NCBI GenBank assembly: GCA_003290165.1
Contig: QNQO01002094.1
Span: 1-64,000, forward strand
Length of the DNA: 64,000 bases
Source of the DNA: Berberis thunbergii
Lineage: Eukaryota; Streptophyta; Magnoliopsida; Ranunculales; Berberidaceae
Reading direction: 5' to 3'
Part shown: positions 23,246 through 34,461 of the stretch, in pieces
Position numbering within the stretch: position 1 is the first letter of the stretch
Layout of the letters: every line of letters begins with the position of its first letter
Translations under genes and position numbers: made by a program
Notes under the pieces: generated by a model
What the model was told of the DNA's origin: nothing
The model's input: the letters and a program-made list of their open reading frames with translations, nothing else
Databases searched by the model: none

Positions 23246-25131
23246 TTACTTACCGTTTGTTGTTGTGTTGAAGAGGTCATTCTCACTCACAAAGAGTCCA
23301 TGGATGCCGTAAGGTACCCGACGAGGCAGTTTCACTCTAGCTACTATGTCGAGATTGGGTGATGTAGCATTCATCACCAAGAACTGTGACTCACCTGAAT
23401 TCTCATCGTGCACATATGTCACCAGGTACCCATCGTCTTCTTCTGCTTCTGGTTCATGAGCTCCCTCTTGCTTTGACCTTGCCACGAAAAATGGCTCCCC
23501 TCCGTAACAACCACTCCCGAACATCCTGCTTGCCACAATTCTATCCTGGTGCACATCGTCTAACTTAGACCAGTCGAGCTTCACAACCCCAGATACTTTG
23601 GGTATGCGGCTCCCCATTGCTGCTGCATACCCGTACCTGTTTTTCTTCCCAACAAAACTTTTGTTGATCACCCCGAGCTCCAAGCTCCTTGTGGATAATG
23701 GCAACCTGGAGATAATCCCAGTCTTTAGATCAATCCTTATCTTTTCAATTGATGCATGCACCAACTCCATCCGCTCGAACATGTGCTCTACTGATAGTAT
23801 GTTGGGTGCTATCATAATTATCACATCCTCCTCTTCTTCGTCATCCCAGGCGTTCATAGTATGTACAATGTTGACACCTGGCAATTCAAACCACCTGAGC
23901 TCAGAGTCATCCTTGGCGTATCTTGGTATGACACCGATCCTGGGCACTTTCTGAGGATCCAAGCCCACTAGCCCACCACCTCTTCCCATTATGATTTCCA
24001 TTGGTTTTATACCCATCTGTATATCTGGGAAGATTGCATACTTTTTGGTAATGGCGAAGTCATGTATAAAGTGGGCTTTTTGATGGAGAAAATGGGAACC
24101 TCTGGCTCTTGCTTTGATCCATTGGGATCCAAGCGGAAGAACGTGAGGAAAGGAGGTGTGATTCCATATCGAAAGGCAAACACCTCACCTGTGTCTGCAT
24201 CAATCTTGGGGTGAGCAGTCATGCTAGTTATCCAGGACTTGGACTTGGAACTGGATTCCTTCCCGTCAAAGTGATGACGACCAATGGTCTCTATGTCACC
24301 CTCACGTGTCAAACAGACTTCATAGGGAAGATCTGACTCTTGGAGAGCAAAAAGCTTATTGCCAAGGAAAGCCAAACTGGTGTTGGCATTACCAATACCA
24401 TTGTTGGGATCATATTGGCCACAAATAACTCTGGCGGCAAAGAGAGCACTGCGAGCAGCCATGGCAGGAAGGCCATTTAAGCCCATGGAGAAGAAGTTTG
24501 GTAAAATTGATGAACCTGCATTTTGCTCGGTCAAATATTTGTAAGTTTTGACGTAGCGACTGCAGAAGGTGGCATGACCTTGAGAGATGAGGAGGGAGTG
24601 GAGCATGCCATCTCCGTCGAAGAGGTGGTATGGTCCATGTTGGACGTGTTGTGGGTTGGGTCCATTTCTGATGTAGGCACCATTGAGACATGGTGGGAGT
24701 TTTCCTTCTACTTGGCACACAGTAGGGGGCAGCTCATCCACCGGTGCGAAATTGTTGGATAATAGATGCTGTGGATCTACAAACGGACGGAGTGGTGAAT
24801 CAACAAAGTTTGTTATTACGTGATCGATCGCGTTAAATATCTCGTTTGCAAGTGAGGATTCTACCACGCTTCTTTTTCTTGTTTTTGAAGGTGGCAGTAG
24901 TGTCTTAGTTGTTGGCGTGGTTTGGGAAGTTGGTTTAGATAATCGGGGAGGAGGCTCAGATGTTGCTGCTGCAATTTTAGGTGTAGACACAGTCATTGTT
25001 TTAGGACTATCACGAGATGGGTTACTGATGAATTTACTTTGGATACCATATCTATGAACAGAGGAGACATTGAAGTGAGGAGGATGTAGAGCACCACTGG
25101 CAGGCCACGAAGAAAAAGATAAAGCATTCAT
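23246..25131 (-). CDS. CCD4: Carotenoid cleavage dioxygenase 4, one frameshift
   Basis: Plastid non-haem-iron enzyme that oxidatively cleaves cyclic carotenoids, usually at 9,10/9',10', giving apocarotenoids such as beta-ionone. The reading runs from the ATG at 25131 with a Ser/Thr/Pro-rich N-terminus fitting a plastid transit peptide, then NGAYIRNGPNPQ and LFDGDGML. Of the four iron-binding histidines, the first is in MTAHPK (residue 307). After a -1 frameshift at 24068-24070 the others follow: IHDFAIT, NIVHTMNAW and PYGIHGLFV near the end. Allowing for the shift the product is about 628 residues, normal for CCD4, and intronless as some CCD4 genes are. The lost base is one T of a short T run, so sequence error and a real null allele are both possible. 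CYC-B lies 3.1 kb away, divergent. Confidence 0.93.
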
Positions 25132-25544
25132 AGTTATATTTCTTCTTCTTGTTAAGTCAAAGGGAGGAGGTGCTAATATAGCATTCCTCCCCCTACCTTT
25201 CCCCCTTGGGTCACTGTAACAATTTTAAGTTTTACTGCCAGATGAGTACTCAGCGAATGCTTTGGAAGGGGGAGGAATGCTAATGAGGGATCATAACCAA
25301 CTAATGAAGCAAGGTTGGCCCTTCCTTCGAAAGACTAAAATATTCTAGCAATCTCACAAAAAGATAAAACATTAGCTGTAGTGTATCTCTCGTAATCTTT
25401 CCTTGTTGGTTTCCATTACAAGAGGAACATGCAGCACGTTAACCATGTGTGACTGAAAAAACAAAAGAGGGTAGGTGGGATTCGGAAACATTATAGTATT
25501 GCTAGTTATCTTATGTTCATCTTGGATACTTGCCCAATACATAC

Positions 25545-25911
25545 AATTATAAATAAAAAAACTGTTACTTCCAACGTAGTCACATGGATTACTTGGCAGA
25601 TAACCATTACTTATAAAGAATTTGATGTTTTAACTTGGCTACTGGTTGATTGAGCACATGAAGCTTATTTTTTTGTTTCATTTTTTTTAATCGGAAGCCA
25701 TGAGTCATCAGGATGGTTTCATTGTCAGTCATTTATGAAGTTATTGACTGTAATGGTTTATGGTTTATAGCTTAATTAAAGGAAAATTCATTTATATCTT
25801 TATGTTGAGTGATTCGAGTGTCCAATCTTCATAACATTTGATCCATACATGGTGTTTCAGATCTGACATGGGAACTCTTATCAGGCCTCATGTAATTTCA
25901 TCTTCAACAAG
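25545..25911 (+). repeat. Truncated duplicate of the CYC-B 5' region
   Basis: This stretch aligns collinearly with 27985-28316, the upstream region and first 44 coding bases of CYC-B. Shared blocks include GTCACATGGAT.ACTTGGCAGA, TGGTTTATAGCT, TTTGATCCAT and ATGGGAACTCTTATCAGG (25868). Small indels and about 10-15 percent mismatches separate the copies by eye. The copy ends at ACAAGG|CCTCATAT, where CYC-B continues ACAAGG|TTAAAC, so the rest of the gene is absent here. Confidence 0.85.
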
Positions 25912-25914
25912 GCC

Positions 25915-26610
25915 TCATATATAGAAATAAACGAATTCAATGAAAATGAGGTTGGTGGGCTTCAAGATGACAATGTTGCAGTAGAGAGTCAACATTGCAC
26001 TCCATTTATAGGTGTGAACGAAGAAGATGAACATTTTGAAGACGAAGAACGACCCACCCCACTCAAGGTACACTCTCAACTTGAGATTAGCTTGCATGGG
26101 TATTTTTATTTTTTTTGTCGTTATCGTGATATCATGTTTAATTGGTTTATTTGAAGCAACTTTGTTATTTTTAGGGTTAGTTGTTAATATTTGAATCGTA
26201 AAATTTGTTTATTTGTAGAGTTAGTTTGATCCTTGTTGTTGTTATTTTGTGGACAGAATGTCATTGTTGATCTAATCGATTTCGAGATATCTTCACATAA
26301 TTTAGACGACCCAGAGATACTTTAAGCATATTTGGAAGATACGAACCTTCTAGAGGTAAATTTTGCCCTTAATGATTTTATTCATTACCTTACTTAATAC
26401 ATGATTTAGAATAATGAATATTTTTATTTACTTAATGTAGACGGATGATGCTGAAGCGAATGATGAACAAGCACTAGAAGAAGTAGTTGATGATGACTAC
26501 TTGTTTATGACGGAAGAGGTAAGGTTGATTCTTGTAGGCATCACATTATTTAATCTTGTTTTACAAGTTGATTGATTAGTGTTCCTAACGTCAGTATGCA
26601 TTTTTTTTGT
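25915..26610 (+). pseudogene. Acidic leader exons, probably of the adjoining MULE-type transposase relic
   Basis: Short open pieces rich in Glu and Asp, for example NEEDEHFEDEERPTP (26017-26065) and ANDEQALEEVVDDDYLF (26456-26515), are each followed by GT-like donor sequences (AAGGTACAC, GAGGTAAGG). They precede the FAR1/MULE-like block in the same orientation. No stronger identification is possible. Confidence 0.35.
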
Positions 26611-26611
26611 A

Positions 26612-27094
26612 GGTATTTTCATCAAAGTCGTTCTTAATAGCTTTGTGCCAAGGTGTTGGCTGGAAGAATGACATTGTTCTCATTATCACAAAGTCGGAAC
26701 TTGCTGATAGCAAACACAAAGGAATGATCTAATTGGGATGTGAGAGGGGAAGGAGGATGAAGAAAAATCAGAAGCAAAAATTGGAGGTTGGTCGATCGAC
26801 AAGTTCAAAGAAGTATGGGTGCCTATTCTAGTTGAGAGGGGTGCCACAAGGTAATGATCGTTGGAAGTTGCAAGTGACCTGTGGAACCCACAATTATCCA
26901 CGATCAAAATCTCTTATTGGTCATTCCTTTGATTAGAGACTGAATGAAGCTGAGATGACTTATTACATAACATGTTCACATATGGTGTAGCCCCTCGATA
27001 CTATTGTCTGGTTTGAAAGAGATGTTCCCAAACAACATGTCATATTTGAAGATTATTTACAATCTCATTCAGCAGCTAAAGACACTTCAACTTA
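26612..27094 (+). pseudogene. Mutator-like (MULE) transposase N-terminal relic
   Basis: Translated with interruptions, this gives CERGRRMKKNQKQKLEVGRS, then STSSKKYGCLF, LRGVPQGNDRWKLQVTCGTH and NYPRSKSLIGHSF. Plant MULE transposases show, in the same order, a CERSG..R, a RKCGCPF.LKG, a W.L.V.CG.HNH and an L.GHS.AGRL block of the FAR1-like zinc-binding region. Several stops are present and the DDE catalytic core is not seen. It lies between the two copies of the CYC-B 5' region, so it may be part of whatever split or separated them. Confidence 0.6.
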
Positions 27095-27097
27095 AAG

Positions 27098-27400
27098 TTG
27101 GCGGCCAATCGTTATAGTTGTATCTTTGTGTGTTTTGAGAATCAGAACGGTACATGTTTTCCTTATATTCTGCCGCCATCAAACTTGAACGATGTACGGA
27201 TTTATTTTATGGCACACCTTCCACAAAGTAATGGTCTTGCTTCATATGACACCAAGACCACCATTGCTTCAGACAGTATCGACTTCGCCTTCACGCATGT
27301 TACCAAAAGTAGTCTCATGGAAACTTCATTCGATGGCCAACTGCAGTTGGGTGAGGCGATGGTTAACAAATACAATGCATTAAAAGCAAATAAAAAGTAG
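27098..27400 (+). other. Unidentified 100-codon ORF
   Basis: An open frame with ATG directly after the MULE relic. The product includes FENQNGTCFPYILPPSNLND and LASYDTKTTIASDSIDFAFT. I recognise no family, signal peptide or membrane segment. It could be a captured gene fragment inside the transposon. Confidence 0.25.
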
Positions 27401-27818
27401 GAAGAGTCGTTGTACAAGAAGATTGAAGCACATTTTAAAAAAAATTAAAACATTTGTAAATGACATTTTATATACATACGATGATCAAATTCTAACAGAA
27501 GTCAACTGTATATTTGTAATCTTGACTTGTACATTTTTTTTATCATTAAACATCAGCAAATTATATTTTACATTTCATGAAGATTTGTATTGGTTTTATA
27601 TTTTAGGGATGTTTTATATAATGCCAATGGATAAAAGTAACTGTATATTAACTTAAACATTTGCAAAAAATTCAGACTGCAAAATGGAAGGCAACAGATG
27701 ACTAAATTTCAGAGTTTGAAAAAATTCTGCTGTTAAAAAAATTTCAGACTCCAATTGCACGAGCCGTTGCGAATATGACAAACATAATCGCAGCGACTGC
27801 TGCAGTTATAGTAAAGTC

Positions 27819-27888
27819 AATCACAGACTAAATTGTGATTGGGTCCTGAAAACTAATCACAGACTAAATTGTGATCGGTCCTGAAAAC
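27819..27888. repeat. 35-bp tandem duplication
   Basis: AATCACAGACTAAATTGTGA followed by TT/C-GG(G)TCCTGAAAACT occurs twice head to tail, 27819-27853 and 27854-27888, differing by about two bases. Confidence 0.85.
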
Positions 27889-28272
27889 TAATCAACATCA
27901 ACTGACAGCAAGCGCAGCAAATAAAAAATTCAAATTCAAAATAAGGATAACCATCCGTGTAGCAGCCACCGTGTTTGGACAAAAAATTATGAATAGAAAA
28001 GCTGTTACTACCAACTTAGTCACATGGATCACTTGGCAGATAATCATTATTTATAAAGCAATTTGATGTTTTGACTTGGCCGCTGGTTGATTAAGCACAT
28101 GAAACTTATTTTTTGTCGGAAGCCATGAGAAATCGTGATAGTTTCATTGTTAGTAATTTATGAAGTTACTGACTTTTATAGTTTATGGTTTATAGCTAAG
28201 GAAAATTCATTAATTTATATCTTTATGTTCTTCATAACGTTTGATCCATCCGTGGTATGTTTCAGATCTAAC

Positions 28273-29740
28273 ATGGGAACTCTTATCAGGTCTCATGTAA
28301 TTTCATCTTCAACAAGGTTAAACGTACACACTCCTTCTCCCGGCTTCATTCAAACAACTTGCACCCCTATCAGAAAAGGTATCCAACACAGAGTACATTG
28401 CAGGTTGGATAGCTTCCTAGACTTGAAACCAGAGTCCAAGACAGAGTTCCTGGACATTGACCTTCCTAGGCACATCAGTTTTGATAGCTCACGATACGAT
28501 GTGATCATCATTGGTGCTGGTCCTGCAGGTATTCGTCTTGCAGAGTGTCTCTCTATCCATAGTATTAAGGTGTGTTGTATTGACCCTTCACCTCTTTTAG
28601 TATTTCCCAATACCTTTGGTGCATGGGTGGATGAATTTGAGAGTTTGGGTCTTGAGAATTGTTTGGACAACATATGGCCTACATCGGTTGTCTATATAAA
28701 TGATCATAAGACAAAGTATCAGAATCGTCCATATGGACGTATTAATAGAAAGATGTTGAAAATGTCGTTGATGGAGAAGTGTGTATTGCATGGTGTCAAG
28801 TTTCATAAGGCTAAGGCGCTGGAGATAGTTCACCAGGAAGCACTTGAGTCTGCGACGGTAATGTGTGATGATGGATGTCAGTTGAGGGGGAGGTTGGTTG
28901 TTGATGCAAGTGGTTATGCTACTTCTTTCTTAGAATTTGATAAACCAAGAAACCATGCTTATCAAATAGCTCATGGGATATTAGCAGAGGTTGAGGAGCA
29001 TCCCTTTGATGTGGACAAAATGGGTACTTATGGATTGGAGAGATTCACGCATGGGGAATGAGAGTGACATGAATAATAAGCTCCCAACGATGTTATACGC
29101 AATGCCAATAAGCTCAAACTTAATCTACCTTGAGGAAACTTCACTTGTGAGCAGGCCAATGATGCCATACACAGAAGTTCAGAACAGGATGGCAGCCAGG
29201 CTAAGGCACCTAGGCATCAAAGTAAAACAGGTGATCAAAGACGAGAAATGTTTGATCCCAATGGGTGGGTCTCTTCCTCGCATGCCTCAGAAGGTTTTGG
29301 GGATAGGTGGAGCGGCGGGGCTTGTTCATCCTTGTACTGGGTACATGGTGGCTCGTGTTATGGCTCTTGCTCCAATCCTAGCCAATGTGATCGTTGAGTG
29401 CTTGGGATCCACTACTGTCACAGAGGATCAACTTCATCACAGAGTGTGGAATAACTTGTGGACTCCTGACATGCGGAGGAGCAGGGAGTACTACTGCTTT
29501 GGGATGGAGATGCTATTGAAGCTTGACTTGAAAGGGATAAGAGGTTTTCTTGATGCTTTTTATGACATGGATCCTTGTTACTTGGAAGGGTTCCTCTCTT
29601 CCAAGTTTTCTATTGAGGAGCTAATTTTACAAGGCTCCCCATTATTTTTCCGTGCTTCGAATTCTTGTAAGTTCGATATGCTTACAAAATGTCCATTGCC
29701 CTTCCTTAAAATGGTGGGTAATCTAGCCCAAATACGCTGA
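28273..29740 (+). CDS. CYC-B: Lycopene beta-cyclase, chromoplast/CYC-B type, one frameshift
   Basis: Plastid FAD-linked enzyme that closes beta rings on lycopene; the same family includes capsanthin-capsorubin and neoxanthin synthases. The ATG at 28273 (MGTLIRSHVI) gives a Ser/Thr-rich transit-like leader. The dinucleotide-binding motif VIIIGAGPAG is at residues about 77-86, followed by GAWVDEFESLGLE, NRPYGRINR, DASGYATSF, YQIAHGILAEVE, YLEETSLVSRP, HPCTGYMVAR and FGMEMLLKLDLKG. It is intronless and about 489 residues if the frame is continuous, normal for CYC-B. One extra G in GGG at 29022-29024 shifts the frame within DKM|VLMDWRDS. A CAG directly before the leader suggests a 5' UTR intron end. 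PNTFGAW replaces the usual PNNYGVW. A neoxanthin-synthase-like role cannot be excluded. Confidence 0.9.
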
Positions 29741-31800
29741 AACAGATTGACAATGTCAGTTCTCGTTTCATGCTATTTTCAGCAACTACATATTGTCCTG
29801 CACCAGTGGATGTGCAGTATGTTGAACCTGTTCTTGAATAAAAAAATTGCATGATTTACCTTTTTGATATAAGATTCAAAATTGGAGGTTTATGTACTGA
29901 AAGATTGAAGGATCTATCTACATGTATTGCAGAAAAAAAAAAAAATACTAACATACTAGAGATGACATTATGGTCATGAAGTTCCTGTTACCAACAAAGG
30001 TGTTCAAAAGACCCTTCAAAGCTTTAAGTAGAACAGCAACATCTTAATTAGGCGTTTACCATTGGCGCCTAATTAAAAACAAAAGAAAGAGCTTGCAAAT
30101 CAGCGAAAAAGCTAGAAGTCGTGCTGCTAGTTTCAATTGTGTTCATTTCAAATCTGAATAGTACACATTTTTCTTTTTCGGTCCTACAAGAGCATCTCCA
30201 ATGGAGAGCTCAAACTCAAGCTCCAAAAGGTGGACCGATCTGATGTTGAAGGTGGTTGTACTCCAATGAGTCATTCAACGAAATCTCAAAATGGATCAGA
30301 AGTAATGTAATATCAGCATTCAGGCTTTTTTGCTCCGGCCGGGTACTAACCATTCTGTTGAGACAAGAAGCACATTAGCGGCATTTTAACTTTGTTCTGA
30401 TGTTGGCTTTTGGAAAGTAGTCATCACCTAAACAGCCTAGGTTCTTGCTTCCAAATGGTTTTGGGTGATGTTACTTTCCTAGGATACTAAAACTGGGTTC
30501 GGAAAGAACTATGGGAATGTCTAAATAGCTCAAAGTTGTAGAGAAGCCAAGTCGTTGGGATTTTACTTGCTTCGAATTACAGCTTGGTGCTTCACTCAAA
30601 ATAAATCCTGAAATGTGTTTGGATTGCAACATGAAGCTATTTCAAATCCCTGAGGCATGCACATGATATTGTATGCTTCCCTAAGCTGTCTTTTGATTAT
30701 CAGTAATGGTTATGATATTTTTTTTCTCACCAAAACACACACACACACAGTTGCGGTATGCAGATAAAATTAGCTAGCTTATTATGTGTTTACAGTCTCT
30801 GTGAGATGTAAAACTTCCGAACAAAAATCTTCACTAAAGAGTGAGACAGAACCCCAGTTCATGTCCATAAAGACCTCTGACCTGTCTATGGATCCAAATT
30901 GCGACATGTAGGGTACTTGCCATTGCTAGAATTGAAAAAAAAAATCCATGAAACATCTGGTCGTCGAGGCCCCATCCCAACCCCATCCGATGGTGGCCCA
31001 ACAAATCCTCCACCATTGCATTGACATTCACTAAACCCCTTGATTCAACAATCACCATTAGCTAACCACAGATTTGCAGCAAAAAATGACAGAAACATAT
31101 TAACCTCATGTTTCATTTGGACACCTGTACACTGTTTTTGTGACAAAATTATTACAATTTTTTTTTTTTACAAAAAACTTTGAAAGAAAAAAAAAAGCTA
31201 AACTAAAATCAAAATGACCGTCTAGTATTGAGTCCATACCTGTTGATGAAACCTGTAGTTAAATACTTAAATCTCAACTAACAATACGATGAATTAATCA
31301 ATTATAAGTTATAACTCAGTCGAGATATATAATATACTGTGAATTGTAATAATCCAATACTGGAATCAGTAGTTGGTTCGCGTTGCTGGTATATCATTTG
31401 ATGAACTGAAACCAAATATGTTTGTTGCAATTATAGAGGCTAGAGGGATGAGAGATCAGACAGTTGCGGAAAATGTCATTTCAGATGACATTAACATAAC
31501 GAAAAAATTCGAAACTTTTCTGTTTCATGTGCATTGATTTTTATTTATTTTTTCATTTTCCCCTATTTAAAAAAAATTGTCAAAAAAAAAAACCAGAATT
31601 CCATTTTTCCATTTTTTTTCTGGTTGGCAAGTTGAACAGAACCACCTTAAATTATCAATCTTGTTTGTATTCAAAGGCAGGTACACTTTGACACTTCCCT
31701 CCATACAAACCACTTCTGGAACGCCGATGTCAGTAATTTATCACCCACTTGTCTAATTTCATTGGTCGAAATATTTCAGCCTCAAACACAACATCACTGA
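29741..31800. other. CYC-B to aldolase intergenic region
   Basis: No gene recognised. It contains a perfect 11-bp inverted repeat, TTAATTAGGCG...CGCCTAATTAA, at about 30045-30075 in the CYC-B 3' flank, and a GAGCATCTCCAATGG motif at 30190 that looks like the tip of a MITE without a visible partner. A CA microsatellite lies at 30735-30750. Confidence 0.5.
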
Positions 31801-31801
31801 A

Positions 31802-31813
31802 CTATATATAATA
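31802..31813 (+). promoter_or_regulatory. TATA box of the plastid aldolase gene
   Basis: CTATATATAATA lies about 120 bases before the start codon at 31931. That spacing suits a 5' UTR of roughly 90-100 bases, and it is the strongest TATA match upstream of the gene. Confidence 0.55.
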
Positions 31814-31930
31814 CAAGATCAAGTGAAGGGATGATGAGGTGATCAACTAAGGAGAGGTTGAGAGAGCATTTTATAAAGAGATAAGAAACCAGTAAGAGAG
31901 GGAGAGCTTCTACGACCTCTCAAAGAAACA

Positions 31931-34461
31931 ATGGCATCTGCATCTCTTCTCAAATCTTCTGCTGGAGTCCTAGAAAAATCTGAGTTCCTCAAGGGACAAA
32001 CTCTTCTTCGTCAACCTTCCACCTCTAGTATTCGGTGCAACCGAGTTGCTTCTTCAGGTCTAACCATCCGTGCCAGTGCATATGCTGATGAACTTGTCAA
32101 AACTGCGGTACGTGTAATTCATCCTTTTATACCTTCATGTTTAACTTGTGTTCAAGACTTTAAAACTGAGGGGTGTTCATATAAGCATTCAACTGCAGAG
32201 CTAGCCCATACAGGTTGCCAGGCGATGAGTATTCTAGTGCCTTTTTTAACTTTAGGTTCAACTAGAACTCTAGAAGTTTGTGTTGCTATGACAGTAAGTC
32301 TGAAATTTTGGTATGCTGTGAAAATGGTAATGGTTGTTTAAAAAAATATTCGGTTTCCCCCTTGTTTCTAACTGTGTTTAGAAGTTTGTTTACTCTTATA
32401 TTCAATTGCAAATACGTCGATAATCACCTTCTCAATTGCCAAAAGATTGGCTCTGTCCCATGTTTCATCTGGCTCCGTCACTGGGCCTGTGAATACAAGA
32501 ATGAAAATGACCATTATGTATGCAAGAGTTTGTTGGAAATTTTCGGGAAGCACTGAAGTAGAATTTGTACAAGGAATTGAACTTTACTCTTACAGTGAAT
32601 TCTTGAATGTGCAGAAAACAGTTGCATCTCCTGGCCGTGGAATCTTGGCCATGGATGAGTCTAACGCAACTTGTGGCAAGCGTCTTGCCTCAATTGGGTT
32701 AGAGAACACAGAGGCCAACCGCCAGGCCTACCGAACACTTCTTGTCAGTGCACCTGGACTTGGCAACTACATCTCTGGCGCAATCCTCTTTGAAGAGACA
32801 CTCTACCAATCCACCACTGATGGCAAGAAGATGGTCGATGTCCTTGTTGAGCAGAATATTGTTCCTGGTATCAAGGTTGACAAGGTAAGACATCAGACCA
32901 TTGAGTTCGTTTTATATATATGTTCAGAAATATGAGTTTATGTAGTAATATATGGTCTGTTGACTACAACAGGGTCTAGTGCCATTGGCTGGTTCCAACA
33001 ATGAGTCATGGTGCCAGGGTCTTGATGGCCTTGCTTCACGCTCTGCTGCTTACTACCAGCAGGGTGCCCGTTTTGCCAAATGGTACTTTAAATTTTCAAA
33101 ATTCCACAAAATCTAATATATGAAACATCAGTTTCTTGTTCAGATTCTTACATTGCTTGTGGTAAACAGGAGAACAGTTGTCAGCATTCCCAACGGTCCA
33201 TCTGCTCTAGCAGTTAAGGAAGCAGCTTGGGGTCTTGCTCGCTATGCTGCTATTTCTCAGGTAAGAAATGTGATACTTGTTAAGAGTTGGCATGCATCTT
33301 TCAATTTAGTCCTTATTAAGTGAACTAAGTAAATCTCAAATGTTGAAATTGAATTACCTACTTGATTTTCAGGACAATGGATTGGTTCCAATTGTCGAGC
33401 CAGAAATCCTGCTTGATGGTGAACACGGAATTGACAGAACATTCGAAGTTGCTCAGAAGGTGTGGTCTGAGGTCTTCTTCTACCTCGCAGAAAACAATGT
33501 CATGTTTGAAGGCATACTCCTCAAGCCTAGCATGGTGACTCCTGGAGCTGAATGCAAGGAACGGGCCTCACCTGAAAAAGTTTCTGAGTACACTCTGAAT
33601 CTTCTGAAGAGAAGAATCCCACCTGCTGTGCCTGGAATCATGGTAATCATCACCCCTACTTCTCTTTTGTCTCCTTAGTGAAGAACACATTATCGTGTAC
33701 TAACGAGAAAAGGAAGATAGCATTTTATTAAATAGCTTGCAAGTTGCAAGACACATACATTTTCCCTCTAGGATCATTGATCAAAAGAAAATTACAACTG
33801 AAAACGCTCCTAGTTCAGAAATTTTAGTGCTTTTTGGCGAGATACTAAATCCTACTGAAGATTTCGCTTCACCATCTCTGAGACACCACCATTGCCTGCA
33901 TCACCCAGATAATCCATAATCTCCCCATCAACACGGGGTGATCCAATTAATGAAGGGAGATTCCCAAATGAACTATTGTGTGAGATTCACTGAGGTTAAA
34001 TGTCAAATTATTTACTTAGCGATACTATTATCTATACACAATTATTTTCCCCTGTATACAAACACAGAGAATCATTTGATAGAAGAACTTCATTAAGTAA
34101 AACTATATTCAAATTTTCTTCTTCTCTCTCTTTTGTTGTATGCCGAATTGGCTGACTATAGTTTGTACTTGTTTGATGAGTAGTTTTATCTGGCGGACAA
34201 TCTGAGGTAGAAGCAACCCAGAACCTGAACGCAATGAACCAATCTCCAAACCCATGGCACGTGTCGTTCTCGTATGCAAGAGCACTCCAAAACACTTGCT
34301 TGAAGACATGGGGAGGAAGACCAGAGAATGTAAAGGAAGCTCAGGAGGTTCTCCTCGCACGTGCCAAGGCTAACTCTCTAGCTCAGCTTGGGAAATACAC
34401 TGTTGAGGGTGAATCCGAGGAGTCGAAGAAAGGAATGTTTGTTAAGGGCTACACCTACTAA
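31931..34461 (+). CDS. FBA: Chloroplast class I fructose-bisphosphate aldolase, 6 exons, one frameshift
   Basis: Calvin-cycle enzyme of the stroma joining triose phosphates to fructose-1,6-bisphosphate (and sedoheptulose-bisphosphate). Exons: 31931-32107, 32615-32884, 32973-33082, 33170-33260, 33373-33642 and 34184-34461, all with GT-AG borders. Residues 1 to about 48 form a Ser-rich transit peptide ending near [21 protein letters not shown] and the Schiff-base lysine in [11 protein letters not shown] (residue 267) are present. The C-terminus FVKGYTY keeps the terminal Tyr needed by class I aldolases. The last exon is one base short: ATG|TTTTATCTGG should give MFLSGG but has four Ts instead of five (34184-34187). 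With the base the length is 398, typical. An essential photosynthetic gene with a single homopolymer defect suggests sequence error. Confidence 0.95.

Noticed and set aside
23598..23954. Plus-strand ORFs opposite CCD4
   Set aside because: Shadows of the CCD4 coding strand; the minus strand carries the conserved motifs.
30188..30310. MITE starting GAGCATCTCCAATGG
   Set aside because: The motif is typical of some MITE ends, but no reverse-complement partner was found nearby.
23246..34461. A biosynthetic gene cluster for carotenoids
   Set aside because: Only two genes of the pathway are present; the aldolase is primary metabolism and its closeness is better explained by old synteny with BBX19.
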